From contig VSDK01013725.1 in the NCBI GenBank assembly GCA_009767595.1, positions 332,979-396,978 of the forward strand: DNA of 64,000 bases, in the 5' to 3' direction. The notes under the pieces are model-generated. The model had not been told where the DNA came from and did not search any database. It saw only the letters and a list, made by a program, of their open reading frames with translations. The first letter of the stretch is position 1. Each line of letters starts with the position of its first letter. The translations under genes were made by a program, and so were the position numbers. Positions 33,701 through 41,900 of the stretch are shown one piece after another. This DNA is from Symbiodinium kawagutii (lineage: Eukaryota; Sar; Dinophyceae; Suessiales; Symbiodiniaceae).

Positions 33701-35327
33701 CAACTATTTTCAATGATCATCCTACTACAGCTAATAATAACTACCCTTTTGGGGGTTATAAATGGCTCAAAATAAGGGCAACCCTGAATCATCCAAGAAT
33801 AACCATTCATAGTATAAAAATGTATAAAACCTATCAAACCATTTTTGGTCATACTAACCATCATAAATGGGGGTTACCTATAACCAATAAAACCAACCAT
33901 TTTTGGGGTCCCCAACTTTGAGAAGCCCCCCCCCCATGGGTACCAGCCATGGGACCATCCAAGCGCTGGGTCTCCCACGTGCTGGGTACCTCAGGCTGTG
34001 CACTGGTCAGAGGAGCGCCGCCGTATGGCCTGAGAGCGCCCATGGCGTGGGGAGTTGGTTTATTACCGAACTTGCCTTATCAACTCAGCCGTTTCCTCAG
34101 CGCAACTCACCACATGTTGAACTTTGGGAAGGCATCGCCGGTGCGGCTGGTTGATTCACTGGTTGGGTGCGGGTTTGGTTGGTGTTGCTTCATGTTGCTG
34201 GGCGGATTTTCGGATGCTGGATGGTTGGTTGTGGTTGGTTTCTCTAGTGCAGCGAATTGATCGAATTGTTGGTTTGCTGGATTTTGGTCTTGGTCTCAGC
34301 GTCCAATTCCATGTCTGTGTCGGCGCCAGTACAGTGAATCGTTCAATAGTGAATAGTAAATCAACATGCTGTTGTTGTTGTCGTCGTAGCTTTTGATTGT
34401 GCTGTGATTGTTGCTCTTGCTGCCGTTGTTTCTGCCCTTGTTGTTCCTGTTCTTGTTGGTTTGTTGTTTGATCTCGCCATTGCTTGCACTTGTGGCAGCT
34501 TTCTATCTGGGCTGGGCCACGGGTATAACAGCTCACCTGTGTGTTGACCGATATATCTATAAAAAGCAAGTTTGCAGGGCCCTGATTAAGCAGAACATCA
34601 TTCTGACCAACTCTCTGATCCTTTATATTCTTCATTTGACATTCCATGCTTTCGGGAAAAAAAAAAGAAAACACATTACCAACTCGTGACCTTTCCACTA
34701 ATTGCTCTGCACAGCTGGGCGGTATCGTTTTTTGGCAGGTTTGAAGGCACCATTTGTTGATGTCTAGCAAGCTACTTGTGGCTCTTGCAACACCACGGCT
34801 TCGTCTAGAAGGTGGTATCGCTCGTTCTTCTGCCACCAGCACATTTGACTGGAAGCTCTCAGTACGGCTCAAGAATGGGCTGGAAGAATTGATCAACATT
34901 TCTTTCAACGAGAACTGAAAGCCTATCAAGTGCTGCTTGGTGGTTCACTATAAGCCATCCCGAAAATATGCTTGTCAATCAACCAATGATCCCAAATACT
35001 AGGGAAAACGAAAATGTTTAAAGCCACTAACCAGTATCAACATTTCTATCACCCAGAACTTGCATGTCCCGTAAATCATTTCAAATGCATGTTCTGCTCA
35101 AAACAAGTTTGATTGGAAGTGACTGTCCAACTGTGCTGCCTGCAAAGGAAGCAGGTTCGGTTCTTGAGCCTTGCCCCAGCTTTTGCACATGCAGGATTGA
35201 CTGCTGACCGCATGATCAACAATCGCGGGCTGGGTCCGTCACAAGTGCTTCGTATGCCCTGACTTTTGCCGTCCATTTCTTGTGTGAATCCTACGTTCTG
35301 TTGTTCGTATGGAAATATTCCCTGCAT
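27604..35327 (-). CDS. Unrecognised multi-exon gene
   Basis: Several minus-strand blocks have coding-like codon choice and good splice signals, but I cannot assign a family. From 5' to 3' they are: 35,076-35,327; 34,691-34,922; 33,173-33,316; 30,784-30,848; 28,300-28,760 (mixed frames); 28,196-28,291; 27,827-28,009; and 27,604-27,720 with a TAA. The last three contain FRQRISWFWLNIDIVALRI, FTVYRALLPQMIRVLKISW and VDLPANIWRIAAMSRKFEN. Whether all blocks belong to one gene is inference from strand and order. Confidence 0.45.
27827..28009 (-). CDS. Exon of the unrecognised gene: FTVYRALLPQMIRVLKISW…
   Basis: Starts after CACTTTAG in phase 0 with the preceding exon. It reads TPDSLDFESCGKFTVYRALL, then PQMIRVLKISWYCHHGNLRL and VRDLCANRFWTFHYGS. 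It either ends at TAA (27,827) or splices earlier at a GA donor near 27,842. Not recognised. Confidence 0.55.
   Translation of the reverse strand, partial: TPDSLDFESCGKFTVYRALLPQMIRVLKISWYCHHGNLRLVRDLCANRFWTFHYGSDKIG
28021..28125. mobile_element. M1 element filling most of a 186-base intron
   Basis: Ends TGGTGGTTTCTCAAGCCGCA and CCCTATTCTGAGAAACTCCC. It occupies 105 bases of the intron between the exons at 28,196 and 28,009 and lies 11 bases from the acceptor side. Confidence 0.8.
28196..28291 (-). CDS. Exon of the unrecognised gene: QKIDEVFRQRISWFWLN…
   Basis: A 32-codon block encodes QKIDEVFRQRISWFWLNID, then IVALRIQKHIKSR, between a GCTGACAG acceptor and a strong GTAAGT donor. The next intron is 186 bases and is mostly an M1 element. 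Confidence 0.55.
28300..28760 (-). CDS. Coding blocks in mixed frames
   Basis: Three overlapping open stretches look coded: SQVVVVAARDTGHKNVLKVS in one frame, LCEQIRLRYMFIGSELSM then DEMHSFFENYEYT in a second, and GQMCPVSGQRINWQNDLSF then AACPGCERINCTVNF in a third. Frame changes fall at splice-like sites only about 20 to 35 bases apart. Either very small introns, frameshifts or a decayed gene could explain this. Confidence 0.35.
29288..29392. mobile_element. M1 inverted-repeat element
   Basis: Ends GGTGTTTCTCAAGCCATAGG and CCATTTTGAGAAACCCCCAT. Confidence 0.75.
29829..29922. mobile_element. M1-related element with GTTCTCAACTCAGGGG ends
   Basis: A tight hairpin: GGTTCTCAACTCAGGGGAAC is mirrored by GTTCCCCTGTGTTGAGAACC. 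It may be a younger sub-family because its arms match so well. Confidence 0.75.
30131..30249. mobile_element. Inverted-repeat element holding a G17 run
   Basis: TACCCTTGCTAAACTAACAT pairs with ATGTTAGTTTACCAGAGGGT. Inside is GGCAATGGAAAATCCACCAT and 17 consecutive G at 30,209-30,225. A related copy lies at about 1,523-1,658. Confidence 0.65.
30784..30848 (-). CDS. Short coding block (GNQPQQRTSSQATGAAP)
   Basis: A 65-base block between CCAAG and a GT donor (GTGCCA) reads GNQPQQRTSSQATGAAP, low complexity. It could be an exon or chance. Confidence 0.3.
31096..31386 (-). CDS. Unrecognised open reading frame
   Basis: Contains IENLRDSCRMNGCKYQYLET then RYRKHVDGMPGAHPLGNI. The composition resembles protein, with codon choice richer in A/T than the identified exons. 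It lies where introns of the unrecognised gene are expected. No family recognised, and chance is possible. Confidence 0.2.
   Translation of the reverse strand: MVGIINCCSAALSNKASIENLRDSCRMNGCKYQYLETRYRKHVDGMPGAHPLGNILFLFPRQVGIQARLIPAFFWLKVGLCFIRLSYRLPPLVFSL
32322..32652. mobile_element. Nested M2 copies
   Basis: At least two interleaved copies. TGGCTATGGGTCAATATTAA starts at 32,415, GAGCTGGGTCAA units occur at 32,319 and 32,536, and the cluster closes with GTGAACTGACCCACACCCA. Confidence 0.65.
32883..32958 (+). CDS. Possible exon next to an M3 element (strand uncertain)
   Basis: On the plus strand it reads APACNAELLVLDSAELGEKY then HDRAVKLK with GC-rich third positions. It starts after TACGCAG and stops exactly where the M3 element begins with GGTGG. 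All firm genes here are on the other strand, where this stretch is also open. Confidence 0.3.
32959..33049. mobile_element. M3 element directly abutting a possible exon
   Basis: GGTGGTTGAACCACCCCTAT to GATTAAAACCGCCAG. The left boundary coincides with the end of the GC-rich block at 32,883-32,958. Confidence 0.7.
33173..33316 (-). CDS. Coding block of the unrecognised gene
   Basis: Encodes MRIENVLRDIVKKLSMQGG … VDEVLHQLAEGMLAVM between GGGTTAG and a GTAACT donor, with GC-rich third positions. Helical in character and not recognised. ATG at 33,314-33,316 could also be a start codon. Confidence 0.5.
34345..34475. repeat. TTG/CTG-rich simple sequence
   Basis: Repeated TTG, CTG and CTT triplets. 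On the minus strand they give an artificial glutamine-rich stretch. Confidence 0.75.
34691..34922 (-). CDS. Coding block of the unrecognised gene
   Basis: Begins after an acceptor ACTTGATAG and reads FQFSLKEMLINSSSPFLSR, then VAEERAIPPSRRSRGVARAT, up to a GT donor (GTCACG). Low-complexity, probably disordered. An M3 element ends 11 bases upstream of the acceptor. The same frame runs on into a glutamine-rich stretch that looks like simple sequence and is excluded. Confidence 0.4.
34934..35034. mobile_element. M3 element between two coding blocks
   Basis: TGCTTGGTGGTTCACTATAA to TTTAAAGCCACTAACCAG, lying between the blocks at 34,922 and 35,076. Confidence 0.7.
35076..35327 (-). CDS. Coding block of the unrecognised gene
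   Basis: An 83-codon minus-strand block with several cysteines (NRTCFLCRQHSW, SNQTCFEQ), lying between two M3 elements. It may be an exon bounded by M3-bearing introns. Function unknown. Confidence 0.35.
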   Translation of the reverse strand: MQGIFPYEQQNVGFTQEMDGKSQGIRSTCDGPSPRLLIMRSAVNPACAKAGARLKNRTCFLCRQHSWTVTSNQTCFEQNMHLK

Positions 35328-35344
35328 TGTTGTGGTCGGTAGAT

Positions 35345-35431
35345 GGTGCTGGGTTACGCCATCCCAAGAATATTAGTCAACCAATCCATTCATCCCTCGT
35401 ATTGGAGCAATAAATATTTTTTTACACCACC
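35345..35431. mobile_element. Diverged M3 element
   Basis: GGTGCTGGGTTACGCCATCC to TTTTACACCACCAACTAG with AATATTAGTCAACCAATCCA inside. Confidence 0.6.
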
Positions 35432-35882
35432 AACTAGATCTAACTACTTGTAAATGTTCCCATCATTGCTGGTTAAGCTCTAAACCAGCTTGCAGAATAC
35501 ACTGGCTATTAAAACATATGTTTCACTTGGGTAAAGCAAAATAATCATTTTTTGGCGGGTTATGGGTTGCCCTCTTTGGGCACATACACACTCGGGCTTG
35601 CAACAAAGCACTGAACGAACCCAAGGTCTCTGAGACAAGCTGTCATCCTTTACACTTCGACCTTTACCCTTCAGTCACCACCTGCCCTGTGCGACCCAGT
35701 ACGACCACCACTAGCGACGCGTCAGATGGTCGCCCATGGTCGCCCACTGATCATCCATAGATTCGGGTGGCACGGGCCACATGGGATTTTCGAATCCATT
35801 GGCTTCACGCTGGACAAGTCAACGATCGTCGTGCATGAACTTCGCACATCAACAACTTCCGTCAGAAACAGAGCGTCACATT

Positions 35883-36042
35883 TGGTGGTTTCTCAGAATG
35901 GAGGTATCCCCAAATCATCCATTAGTAGTCATTTATAGTTATAAACCACCAATTTGGGATCGCTTCTCATCCCCATTAGTTGTTCATCATTTATCGCAAT
36001 AAACCAACTTTTTTTGGGATCCCCCCTATGGCTTGAGAAGCA
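35883..36042. mobile_element. Composite of two M1 pieces
   Basis: One left end (TGGTGGTTTCTCAGAATGGA) is followed by two right halves (ATAAACCACCAATTTGGGAT and ATAAACCAACTTTTTTTGGG), the second closing with GGCTTGAGAAGCAC. Confidence 0.6.
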
Positions 36043-36823
36043 CAAATTTGAGATTCGCTGGGATCTTGCTTTCCATCTTCCGGATGATCAGCTACCGGCC
36101 CACAGCGGCAGCTCATCTGCGATGTGGGCCTTGAGTGAATGGAGGCCAAACATCCTGATGTGTTTCTTGTTTTCCGCTTTCGGTCACGAAACAAAAGCAA
36201 TGTATGTGCATTACAATTATATTGGGTATCCTCGGAGAGAAGCCGAACATGTTGCCATGTGTTGACAACTTGAAATCCGTTTGTTTCTGACAAATTCTGG
36301 GCCATGTCTTCAACAAATGTTTTCAATAGTTGCTCAATAGTTGGCTGGTGATTGCTATGGTCAAGATGTTCTCTCGTAACGACAATAAACCACTATCGAA
36401 AGTTCCCAATGGTGACTATAAACGCTTGTTGATGACCATAATTTTGGTAAGTAAGATTAGTCCAGTTATTGATGACAAGAATTTTGGTGACTACAAACGG
36501 TTATTCTGAATAATCATTAACCAACATCAGTAACAAACTATCAATCTATAATTCATCCGCTAAGGGTGCTGTACATTCAGGGCCTGATTTCAAGCCCCTG
36601 GAACGGCTAGAAACGCGTAGGCCCGGCCGTTCATATTGATGCCCTCGTACTGTGCGCACCAGACGAGGCTGTTACAGTTGGCATCTCCTGAACGCCCTGG
36701 ATGTAATCCTGAGGAAAGGCGATGATAATTGCCTCATCAAAAATGTACTGGTTAATAGCTGGTTAATGGTTAATGATAGGGGATGAGAACTAAGAATTAT
36801 ATAGGGGATATATACCAACTATA

Positions 36824-36940
36824 TGGCTATGGGTCAAGCACTTAACCACCAATAATGGAGGATGATGACCAACAATTTCATAGGGAAAACAATGGATAAT
36901 GACATGAGAACAAGGGATACAGGGTTTTGACCCGCTGCCA
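36824..36940. mobile_element. M2 inverted-repeat element
   Basis: TGGCTATGGGTCAAGCACTT and GGGTTTTGACCCGCTGCCA as ends. Confidence 0.75.
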
Positions 36941-37747
36941 TTTCGAAAATGTATATAATTTTCTCAATGTTTCTCAATTTGCAATGAGAGAGTTGCATAT
37001 CATGTTCATGAATTGCCCTTGCTTTTTTCTTATATCTCAATTATACTACTATGTATCGTTGTAAAATTGTACATGTTCTTCATTATACTTGTTGACATTA
37101 ACATCCACATACACATTCACTGTGTAGATACCATGTGCATACAATATGTATTCAGTGTGGATACCATGTATGTATATATATATATATTTATTTATTTAAT
37201 TTAACAAACAAAACATACACATATACACGTCTGTGTGCATGTAGGCTTCTGGGTATGCACAGCCAAAATCAAGCAGAATCAATCGCCCGATGCTATAGGT
37301 CCGCCAACCAACGTCAACCAACCATCAAAACCTATTTATAAGATCATATCAAAACATCAACCAACATCAACCAACATCATCCAGCATCAGCCAACCAACT
37401 ACCATCAACTAGACTTGCCTAAACTTGCTGATTCGACTTGTGATCCAAGAACGACAGTGCAGTCCGGAACATGGCACGAACGTTGTCTCGGCACACCAAG
37501 CAGTTCGCACAAGACTAGAAACCACAACCAAGCAAGCACATTCAAGCAGAGTTGACAAACACGGCCGCATAGACAGCCGCAAAAGCATCAACAACAGCGA
37601 CGGCAAGCAACACACCCAAACTCCGCTGAGAAAGCGGTGAAATGAAAACTCACAATGGAATTGGATAAGAACGCTTGTGATCGCAGCAACAAGCGAAAGT
37701 GAGACTACCAAACAAGAGTATCCAGTGACTTGCGGATCAAGCAATGA

Positions 37748-38035
37748 TCAGCAGCTTTTGGGGTGATAGCGGTTAGTTGTGGATCCTGACATGACAATTT
37801 CTGACTCAGGAATCAACCAACTACACCTGAGAGGATGGTACATCCTACCCTTCCAAGGGATCTCCCTTAGCCAATCCGTGACCGCAAACACAGTGAGAAG
37901 CCCATCATCCCTGTTATCGATCCTACAAAAGGGGGCAAGCATGGTGAAACTATGACATTTCATGGTGATCTTCTCCACTCTTTCAAACAGAAGCTTGTGA
38001 AGATCCAAACCATTCCCCAATCTTTGCATTGGCAA
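37748..38035 (-). CDS. Unrecognised 95-codon open reading frame
   Basis: Reads MQRLGNGLDLHKLLFERVEK, then ITMKCHSFTMLAPFCRIDNR and VFAVTDWLREIPWKGRMYHP. The residue mix is protein-like, but codons favour AGG and A/T third positions more than the window's identified exons do. It could be a relic of a mobile element or an exon of an unknown gene. An M3 element lies about 120 bases upstream on the same strand. Confidence 0.3.
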   Translation of the reverse strand: MPMQRLGNGLDLHKLLFERVEKITMKCHSFTMLAPFCRIDNRDDGLLTVFAVTDWLREIPWKGRMYHPLRCSWLIPESEIVMSGSTTNRYHPKSC

Positions 38036-38153
38036 TAGACACTAGTGTGTTTCAAGTTTCAACACATTTTCATATTTGTGTCAAGTCTCTGCGCTCCCAC
38101 TTCCAGTGCATTTCAATCCATAATCAAGCTAGATCAAGCTACGTCAAGAAGTC

Positions 38154-38252
38154 TGTTGGTGGTTGAACCACCCCTATGAAAAATATCAGTCGACCAACCA
38201 TTTGTTAATCATTACTAGGGAAAATCAACAATGTTTAAAACCACCAGCCAGG
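38154..38252. mobile_element. M3 inverted-repeat element
   Basis: CTGTTGGTGGTTGAACCACC to TTAAAACCACCAGCCAG; the same left-end variant as the copy at 32,959. Confidence 0.75.
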
Positions 38253-38563
38253 CTATCAAGGAATGGCTTGACCGTTGACCGGAGGCCCCCAAGCCCATAA
38301 CTGATTCACCAACAGATCCCAAGCAAGCCAAGCAAGCCACCAGCGCCTAGTTGGGTCCCAGGATGACACTCTCCGGGGAGGAGCTTTCAGCGAGCTTTCT
38401 TCAACTCTTTCACGGGAACGACTGCTCATACTATTTTAAGATATCTTTAGATACGGTAGTTTCTTAAGCCATAGGGAAGCCCCAAGTCATGCTTGGCTTA
38501 TTGCCATACATGATTCATACTTCGGATGATAACAGGGGGTAGACCGGCTTGAGACCCATATCT

Positions 38564-38903
38564 TCAGACTTTGCAGCGCCAAGAATCCCCCCCAACCACC
38601 GTGTCATCTGCTGCCATGGGGTTTGTAATTTCCTCTTCGCACTTGGGCGTTGCCTTGGTCGCCTTGCCCCGGCTACCAGAGGACTTCTCTGTGGCAGTCG
38701 TGGAGGAACGTGCAGGGCTGCGACGTCCCACACTCCAAGTGAGCAAGACACCGAGCACGGCCAACCAAATCCTAAGGATGGGAGGAATCGTGTCCCCACC
38801 TTCGGCAAACCGCCAGCAACATATCTTACGAAAGCTGGTCATCCCCGGGTCGTAGTAGGTCGAGTGTACGTTGACAATACAAGCGATGGCAGCCCAATGG
38901 CAG
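38564..38903 (-). CDS. Symporter exon 19 (probable): extra helix and charged tail
   Basis: Opens after a GTTTGTAG acceptor in the phase left by exon 18. It encodes CHWAAIACIVNVHSTYYDPG, a helix near ILRIWLAVLGVLLTW, and a tail rich in Ser, Thr and Lys ending in TGA. Most SSS proteins end soon after the helix of exon 18, so this would be a lineage-specific extension. It could also be a separate small gene, or the real coding may end at a GT inside the block. Confidence 0.5.
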
Positions 38904-41900
38904 CTACAAACAAAATGCATCATGTTATGCCGCATCCGTCCGCTGATGGGGTATGAGTTCATGTTTGATGTATTTCAAGTGCCACAGAAGTAGGTGGCAA
39001 CATATCGTTGTGACAGTGGATTGAGTTGTGGTTAATGGGCCTCATGGGCCTTGCGACTGTCTCTTGCTAATACAAACTGTTGTAAACACCAGAAGAAAAT
39101 GGCCAAGGAAGTTTGTCAGCCTCTGGAGTCTTCAATCGAGTGGAGAAGCCAAGTCCTACACAACTGGTTGGCGGGGTTGTATATAACCCATCCCCAGAAC
39201 AGCTATGTAGGTCCTACACTTTCGCATGCTGTCAAATCTGGTGGCAAATTCCAACCACGGCAAGATACGACGGTCAATGACTGTCGACCTTTTTGGTGTC
39301 TACGTTGCTTCCACCAGGCGCGAGTCGCCAGACAATCACAGAAGCTGCAATGAATTGACCAGGGATCATCAGCAAACCCATCGCCACCAGTTCACCACTT
39401 CACTGGCGTCATTACTTCCTGTAGCCCTACCGTTGGCACATGAAAAATCGCTGCCCCCAGGTCTCCACGATCCCAAGGATCCGACCAACGACCTCTCCAA
39501 GTGACGTCCAAAATCCATAGAACAGGCCTTCAGAGCCCAGCTGCAAGGACAGAATCAGCAACGCCAAGACCAGCAGCAAGGCTACCACCAGACCAGGCAC
39601 CGGCCTGCGCATGACCAAGCACGAACCGAAGGAAGGTGTACCAAATGGGTCTCAAGCCAGTTTGGGGACCCCAAATCAACCAGTTTTTTGCAGTGACCAC
39701 TTATAGTAACAAACCAAGCATTTGTGGAGGTCTCCTATTTTGAGAAACCACCAACTGTATGACCAAAGGTTTGTTGGAACAAGGGAAACGATGGGTTGGA
39801 CGAGGTCAGTTGTTGGACAGGCTGCGTAAGCATGACGATCCAAGCATGACGAGCCAAGCATGACGAGCAGCGTGTGTGTGTGTCGGGTTTATATGACTTA
39901 ATCTGAAAGGCAGTTCCAGCGTCTTCTGTTTAGTCAAGTGCTCCCTGTGGAAGACTTGGCATCGGGATCCTCATGTACACTCTTCAAGGATGGCATCTAA
40001 GAAGGAAAACATGCTGACGATGTCAAGTTTCTACGCTAGGGATGGGCTTGCTACCCACTCAATGCTTCTGCCAGGTTGCATTCTTTGTATCGGGAAATGG
40101 CTGGTACCCCATCTGTCCCAACTCCGCTATACAAGCAATCATACATCCTACTCAAAATAGCGAAGCCCCAAAAATAGTTGGTTTATTACAAAAAATGATT
40201 CGCAATGGATGATTTGGGGGTCCTCTATTTTCAGAAACCACCACATGTGTCATGGGTATAACCCAAACACTCCATGCATGGTATTTTACATTTTGGCAAT
40301 GTGGGTCGTATCCGTCCCACACATACGATGAAGTAGCACGTCATGTGTACATGTACAGGTATGATCGTGTGTGATTGCTTTGTTAGCATTAGTAGCTATC
40401 ATTATTAGATATCATTACCCTATTATCATTACCATACAATTGTTACACTATCATTACTAGTCATTATTATTAGTTCTTGTTACCCTATGATTACCATGAT
40501 GGATACCTTAGTGAGATACCCCCAGTCACATCCCCCCGGAATACCGCATTGCTCCAGGCAGGTTCCACATCATTGATGACCCTATCATGAGTCATTACTC
40601 ACTATCATTAGTCATTAGTGATTACCCTAGATTATTGTTGCCCCTATCACCCTATCGTTTATTAGATATTATCGTTAGTCATTACTCAACCAGCTGGGTC
40701 TCACTACCCTTGATTTCCTTATGATTGTTGGTTGGAACCCCCTATTATTGGCTAGTCGATATTGACCCATAGCCATATAGTTGGCATATATATATATATC
40801 CCTTACATACTTCTTAGTTATCATCCCCTACCATTAACCATTACTCACTATCATTGGTTAATTAGGCAATATTGACCCATGGCCATGACTCAACCAGCTG
40901 GGTCTCACTACCGTGTTCCGCTCCAGCCGCGCCTCCATGGACTCATCTCCACCAGCGCATTTTCTCGCTGCACATGGGCTTCAGGCACGCTGCTGACACC
41001 AAAGAGACGCCGGAGCCACGGCAAATACGTGGCACACACGACGCCACCTGAGGCGCTACACACGGCCCAAGATGCCCCCAGCAGATGTGCTGTATAGCAT
41101 GCTGTATAGTATATATGAATATATCATACGTGTATATTCATATATATATATATGTACATTTATATTATATATATATATATGTATTATATTGAATAGATGT
41201 TTATTGTATATAGTGTATGTATGTTTTGTTTAGGTATGAACAAATAAATTAAGTATCCATATACACACATATATCCTGCTTAGACAGAGCAAACGTGTGC
41301 ACTGCAATTTTGCACAAGAATTGTGCAGAATATTTCAGAAAGAGCACTGAAAGACTTGGAGCTCGAATTCCAATACAGTTTCCGCGTTGGCTTTTCAACA
41401 CGTAGCCGGTGTAGCAGTGTGGCAGTTTGCGCTCACTGGTTCTCGACTTGTCATATGGGCTTGGTCATGGTAGGTCATGGATGGCAACGCCTAGTGAATC
41501 ATGGGCACCACCATATCTTGGTTGATCTGAAGCAAACAGCAAACAAAGCGCACAGCCTCACCCCTAGTGATTTGATCATCGTGGGTCGGTGCTCATACTT
41601 CAACTCTTGCAGCGACAACAGATTTCAGTGATCCAGTGAAAGTGTGGCAGGTCTTTGGCCAAATGCGTTGGCTCAACCAGGGACTCATTGGATAATTGTG
41701 CAATCAGCAACTGAGAAACACATATCAGATCTTTGTTCCACATTCAAGGCTTGCAGCTTGTGAGATGGCTGTTAACTGTGAATACCTGCACCTTTTTTCA
41801 AGTCACATAAGGAGATGATGAAGGCAATGAAGAAGGTGTGGAAGTAGTGAAGCTTTTCTTCCGGAACAAACCTCAGATCCCGCGGGGCTCGGCCGCAGCT

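Noticed and set aside
34156-34929. The longest open frame of the window, 257 codons on the minus strand
   Set aside because: Its middle is a glutamine-rich run produced by TTG/CTG simple sequence, and the end is low complexity. Only the 5' part (34,691-34,922) has splice signals and ordinary composition.
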